Shown here: positions 61,158 through 64,000 of the stretch, piece after piece
Layout of the letters: each line of letters begins with the position of its first letter
Position numbering within the stretch: position 1 is the first letter of the stretch
Assembly: GCA_963838835.1 (NCBI GenBank)
Contig: CAWITA010000023.1
Span: forward strand, 682,001-746,000
DNA: 64,000 bases
Reading direction: 5' to 3'
DNA from: Bog-473 sp963838835
GTDB taxonomy: Bacteria; Actinomycetota; Acidimicrobiia; Acidimicrobiales; RAAP-2
Position numbers and translations under genes: made by a program
The notes under the pieces: generated by a model
The model's input: the letters and a program-made list of their open reading frames with translations, nothing else
The model's database searches: none
Told to the model about the DNA's origin: nothing

Positions 61158-62714
61158 TCAGTCCACCTCTTCGAGCTCGCGCTCGATGGTGTCGAACTCC
61201 GCCTCGATGTTCTTCAGCTGCGCCTCGTCGCCCTGGGACCGCGGGCCCGTGAACCACTTGCGGGCACTGATCAACCAGTAGCCGCCCGAGAACAGCAGGA
61301 CGACGCCGACCGCCACCGGAGCGTAATTGAAGTTGTCACGGTTGATGGTGCTGAAGTTGACCTCGGGGAGCATGAAGAGCACCGAGATGAAGGCGACCCA
61401 GGCAATGCTGACCCAGCCCACGAGCGGGCTCCACTTGCCGAGCGACCAGCGGCCGCCCTCCCAGCTCTTCCCCTTGATGCGTCGCAACAGCGTGGGCAAC
61501 ACGTAGGCGATGTAGAGCCCGATGGTGGCGATCGACGTCACGGCCGCATAGGCCACCGAGCTCCACAAGACCGGCACGGCAAGCAGGAAGGAGAAGACGA
61601 CGCAGAACCAGATGGAGTTGGTGGGCGTCCGGGTGCGTGGGTTGATCCGGTGCCACCACCGGTGACCCGGGACGGCACCGTCGCGGCTGAAGGCAAACAG
61701 CATCCGCGAGTTGGCCGCCACCGAGGCCATGCCGCAGAAGAACTGGGCCACCACGGCGATCAACAGCAGCAGTTCGGCACCGACTCGCGACAGCGCGGCG
61801 GTCCAGATCAACACCGGGGCGTCGAGTTGTGACGCCGTCGCCGCGTAGACCTTGGGGTTGGTCGGGATCACGAAGGTGATGGCCAGAATCAGGATCCAGC
61901 CGGCGATCAGTGAGATGCCGATGGAGCTGACGATGCCCCGCGGCGCCGAGAGGTCGGCGGTGTGCGTCTCTTCCGACATGTGGGCGGAGGCGTCGTACCC
62001 GGTGAAGGTGTACTGCGCCATCAGGAGGCCGATCATGAAGACGAACCAGGGCACGCCCAGCGTCGACTGGTTCTCGAACTTGGTGAAGACGAACGAGGCC
62101 GAGGCGTGGTGGCTCGGGACGAAGAAGAGGACGACGGCGATGGTGAGCACGCCGAGGATGTGCCACCACGCGCTGATGTTGGAGAGGAACGCCACCACCC
62201 GCACGCTGAAGCTGTTGATCAGGCCGTGCGCGATGAGGACGCAGCCGTACACGGTCAGCACCCAACCGGTGGTGTCGGGGAAGTTCGTCGTCAGGTTCAA
62301 GAAGACGGTGAAGAAGGTGGCGAACCCGAAGTCGATGCCGGCCGTGATGGCCACCTGGCCCAGCAGGTTGAACCACCCGGTGAACCAGCTCCAGGCGGCG
62401 GAGTTGTTCTCCGCCAGCTTGGCCGCCCAGTAGTACAGGCCGCCCGCCGTCGGGTAGCGCGATGCGATCTCGGCCATCCCGAGGCCGACAAGCAGCGTCA
62501 TGGCGCCGACGATGATCCAGCCCCACACGATCACCACCGGGCCGCCGTACGTCATGCCGAAGTAGTAGAGGGTGAGGCACCCCGACAGCACCGAGATGAT
62601 GGTGAAGGAAACGGCGAAGTTGGAGAAGCCGCTCATCCTCCTCCGCAGCTCCTGCGCGTAGCCGAGCTTGTGGAGCTGGGCGACGTCGTCATCGACGAAG
62701 GTTGACGTGCTCAT
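61158..62714 (-). CDS. APC-family amino acid permease
   Basis: A 518-residue permease with about twelve hydrophobic helices. It has the N-terminal GYAQELRRRMSGFSNFAVSF then TIISVLSGCLTLYYFGM. MAEIASRYPTAGGLYYWAAK and FTGYDASAHMSEETHTADLS are the conserved helix-2/3 and helix-6/7 regions of the amino-acid/polyamine permeases, near the GABA and choline-type subgroups. The cytosolic C-terminus is acidic (KNIEAEFDTIERELEEVD). A sigma-70-like promoter lies upstream and GGGGAGGG precedes the ATG, so unlike many genes here it has a leader of about 45 nt. The substrate is unknown. Confidence 0.9.
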   Translation of the reverse strand: MSTSTFVDDDVAQLHKLGYAQELRRRMSGFSNFAVSFTIISVLSGCLTLYYFGMTYGGPVVIVWGWIIVGAMTLLVGLGMAEIASRYPTAGGLYYWAAKLAENNSAAWSWFTGWFNLLGQVAITAGIDFGFATFFTVFLNLTTNFPDTTGWVLTVYGCVLIAHGLINSFSVRVVAFLSNISAWWHILGVLTIAVVLFFVPSHHASASFVFTKFENQSTLGVPWFVFMIGLLMAQYTFTGYDASAHMSEETHTADLSAPRGIVSSIGISLIAGWILILAITFVIPTNPKVYAATASQLDAPVLIWTAALSRVGAELLLLIAVVAQFFCGMASVAANSRMLFAFSRDGAVPGHRWWHRINPRTRTPTNSIWFCVVFSFLLAVPVLWSSVAYAAVTSIATIGLYIAYVLPTLLRRIKGKSWEGGRWSLGKWSPLVGWVSIAWVAFISVLFMLPEVNFSTINRDNFNYAPVAVGVVLLFSGGYWLISARKWFTGPRSQGDEAQLKNIEAEFDTIERELEEVD

Positions 62715-62764
62715 TGACCCTCCCCGTTCGGCATCGGTATGGCAACCCCGATCTACCCTGCCGT

Positions 62765-62793
62765 ATCGCAGCAGGATTCAACGGGCATGTCAA
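62765..62793 (-). promoter_or_regulatory. Sigma-70-type promoter of the permease gene
   Basis: TTGACA (62788-62793, minus strand) and TGCGAT (62765-62770) are spaced by 17 nt. The -35 is perfect and the -10 is weak. The rest of the 230-bp gap 62715-62944 shows short inverted repeats (for example GGCATCGGTATGGC near the RBS) but no riboswitch I can name. Confidence 0.5.
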
Positions 62794-62944
62794 GGATTCA
62801 TGGACGAACCCGTCGTCTCGTGCCTGAAACGCCACGGATCGCGCCCGCCGAGACCGCCTGCGGACGCGAAAAGCGGCAACCACCAAGGATCACCGCTTTC
62901 CGAGAGATGCGCCAGCCGTAGCAGGCGCTGAGTATCTCCAGGCC

Positions 62945-63253
62945 TCAGGACATCTGGGCCAGGATCTTCGCCTTCTGGTCGTTGAACTCGGCCTCGGTCA
63001 GGATCCCCTGATCCTTCAGGTTGGCGAGCTCCTTCAACTTGCTGATCAGCTCGTCGGAATCGTCCGCCGCGGCCTCCGGCGCCGCTACGTCGGCAGCCTG
63101 CGGGGCCTGCTGAGCCTGCGCCGCCGCTTCCTGCTGCGCGTACTTGTTCTGCTGGTGGCGGTTCACCCCACCGGCGACCACCGTGGCCGTCCCGGCGATG
63201 ACCGCCGTCCTTCCCACGGTCCGCATCACTGGTCGGCGTCGCATCATCGGCAT
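62945..63253 (-). CDS. SHOCT-domain small protein
   Basis: A 102-residue protein. The N-terminus is basic and has a short hydrophobic segment (TAVIAGTATVVAGGV), then a Gln/Ala-rich linker. The last 40 residues are a SHOCT domain: ISKLKELANLKDQGILTEAE then FNDQKAKILAQM. SHOCT is a short two-helix motif found at the C-termini of many actinobacterial proteins and thought to mediate oligomerisation. GAAGGAG precedes the ATG. It follows the DUF6325 gene by 34 nt and is probably co-transcribed with it. Confidence 0.85.
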   Translation of the reverse strand: MPMMRRRPVMRTVGRTAVIAGTATVVAGGVNRHQQNKYAQQEAAAQAQQAPQAADVAAPEAAADDSDELISKLKELANLKDQGILTEAEFNDQKAKILAQMS

Positions 63254-63287
63254 GGTCGTTCTCCTTCGCTCTTCGGTCTGTGGGTTC

Positions 63288-63716
63288 TCAGCTCTTGAGG
63301 GCCTCGGCCAGCTCCGCGAACGCGGCCTCGACGAGGTCGGCTGGGATGCGGGCGCTGTCGACGAGCACCCCGCCCGACCCGCGCAAGGCGTCGGCCAGCG
63401 GCTTCGCCCAGAGATCCTCCCAAAGGATGACGAGAGCGGAGTTGCCTTCGGGCAGGTTGGCGGCCACGTGGTCGAGGTCCTCGGTGTTGACCAGGCCGCC
63501 GACCTCGCCGTCGATGTCACCGAAGCCCGCCAGCTCGTCCATCTGGTCGAATTCGAGGCTGACCGTGTCACCCTGCTCGTCCTTCATGACGAATACCAGG
63601 TCGAGGATGCGCACGACGTCGTTCGCCACCAGCTTCCCGATCTCGGGGACGATGTTCCCGTTGAATTGGTTGCCCGGGAACGCGATCACCGTGTAGCTCA
63701 CTGGTCCCATGGTCAT
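63288..63716 (-). CDS. DUF6325 family protein (DUF1269-like)
   Basis: A 142-residue soluble protein that starts MTMGPVSYTVIAFPGNQFNG and continues EIGKLVANDVVRILDLVFVM then KDEQGDTVSLEFDQMDEL. The C-terminal half has LVILWEDLWAKPLADALRGS and a helical end. This is the DUF6325/DUF1269 pattern of a ferredoxin-like strand-helix repeat with a membrane-near but soluble look. Its function is unknown. GGAGGAG lies 6 nt before ATG 63716. SHOCT genes lie on both sides, a pairing often seen in actinobacteria. Confidence 0.8.
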   Translation of the reverse strand: MTMGPVSYTVIAFPGNQFNGNIVPEIGKLVANDVVRILDLVFVMKDEQGDTVSLEFDQMDELAGFGDIDGEVGGLVNTEDLDHVAANLPEGNSALVILWEDLWAKPLADALRGSGGVLVDSARIPADLVEAAFAELAEALKS

Positions 63717-63768
63717 AGCATCTCCTCCGATCTGCGGCCTTGAGGGCAATCGTAAGCGGGAAGTTGGT

Positions 63769-64000
63769 TCAGGTGCTGGCCAGCAGCTTCGACTTCTGGG
63801 CCTCGAACTCTGCGTCGGTGATCACGCCCTTGGCCTTGAGATCAGCGAGCTGCGAGAGCTGGTCTGCGGTGCTGCTCCCCGGGGTCCCGGCCGCCTGCTT
63901 GACGTAGGCGTCGAACGCCTGCTGCTGCTCCGCCGCCTGGGCCGCGGCCCGCTCCTGCATCTTGCCACCGCGCGCGATCAGGTACACGAAGACACCGAGG
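63769..64000 (-). CDS. PLDc_N/SHOCT membrane protein (start beyond window edge)
   Basis: The visible C-terminal part (about 76 residues) begins LGVFVYLIARGGKMQERAAA, the end of a PLDc_N-like membrane hairpin. A Gln/Ala linker follows, then a SHOCT domain (DQLSQLADLKAKGVITDAEF, EAQKSKLL). The start lies past 64000. It is similar in its last 35 residues to the SHOCT protein at 62945. The gap to the DUF6325 start is 52 nt on the same strand, so the three probably form an operon. Confidence 0.8.
   Translation of the reverse strand, partial: LGVFVYLIARGGKMQERAAAQAAEQQQAFDAYVKQAAGTPGSSTADQLSQLADLKAKGVITDAEFEAQKSKLLAST

Noticed and set aside
62715..62944. Possible riboswitch upstream of the permease
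   Set aside because: I compared it with common actinobacterial riboswitch consensus elements I know and saw no matching core; only a promoter and small hairpins are supported.

Overview
The window is 64 kb of high-GC bacterial chromosome. It reads as an actinobacterium, most probably Acidimicrobiia or a related uncultured lineage. The grounds are an MptB-type mannosyltransferase, a MarP-type membrane protease, two F420-type LLM oxidoreductases, DUF2510/DUF4328, SHOCT/DUF6325, nitrobindin-like and SCO6745-like proteins, and frequent GTG starts. About fifteen genes also carry a TANNNT -10 hexamer only 5-9 nt upstream of the start codon, which points to leaderless transcription. The taxonomic placement is inference. 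I see no phage, insertion sequence or CRISPR array.

Layout. 1-2.7 kb (minus): the translation block tRNA-Thr, tRNA-Met, rpmG, tRNA-Trp, secE, nusG, rplK, rplA (cut by the window edge); NusG has a 160-residue acidic extension. 2.8-9.8 kb: acetyltransferase, MptB-like mannosyltransferase, tRNA-Tyr, YajQ, GtrA, GH1 glycosidase, TesB thioesterase, citrate synthase. 9.9-12.3 kb: a membrane-anchored protein of unknown function and an SQD1-like UDP-sulfoquinovose synthase. 12.4-21.2 kb: a recC-recB-recD operon in which recD is broken by two frameshifts. 21.2-27.2 kb: rmuC, a PhoU-like gene, asd, recR, dnaX and the SRP RNA gene. 27.2-30.9 kb: two near-identical tRNA-Ser genes (GGA and CGA) bracketing a membrane protein made largely of a tandem Ala-Glu-Arg-Leu-Glu repeat, plus tadA. 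This is the oddest part of the window.

31-44 kb: accessory metabolism and envelope genes, including a His-rich metallo-beta-lactamase-fold protein, GH15 trehalase/glucoamylase, MarP protease, a beta-propeller lipoprotein, a zinc-ribbon membrane protein, an aldehyde dehydrogenase, two LLM oxidoreductases, ChrA, an SDR-type epimerase and a DUF4328 protein. 44.7-48.9 kb: a phosphate-uptake operon in the order pstB-pstS-pstC-pstA behind a PHO-box-like repeat. 49-53.6 kb: nitrobindin-like protein, acyl-CoA dehydrogenase, M20 amidohydrolase, SDR and an unknown protein. 53.6-58.4 kb: SCO6745-like protein, two bPH2-domain membrane proteins, and cytochrome P450 with its TetR regulator. 58.4-64 kb: a large membrane protein, an APC permease and a SHOCT/DUF6325/SHOCT group that runs off the end.

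Six genes (recD twice, the beta-propeller lipoprotein, aldehyde dehydrogenase, one LLM oxidoreductase, SCO6745-like, the 58.5-60.9 kb membrane protein) contain single-base frameshifts. Six of the seven events are one surplus base, often in a G/C run, so sequencing or assembly error is at least as likely as gene decay. Coordinates for these genes span the repaired frame.
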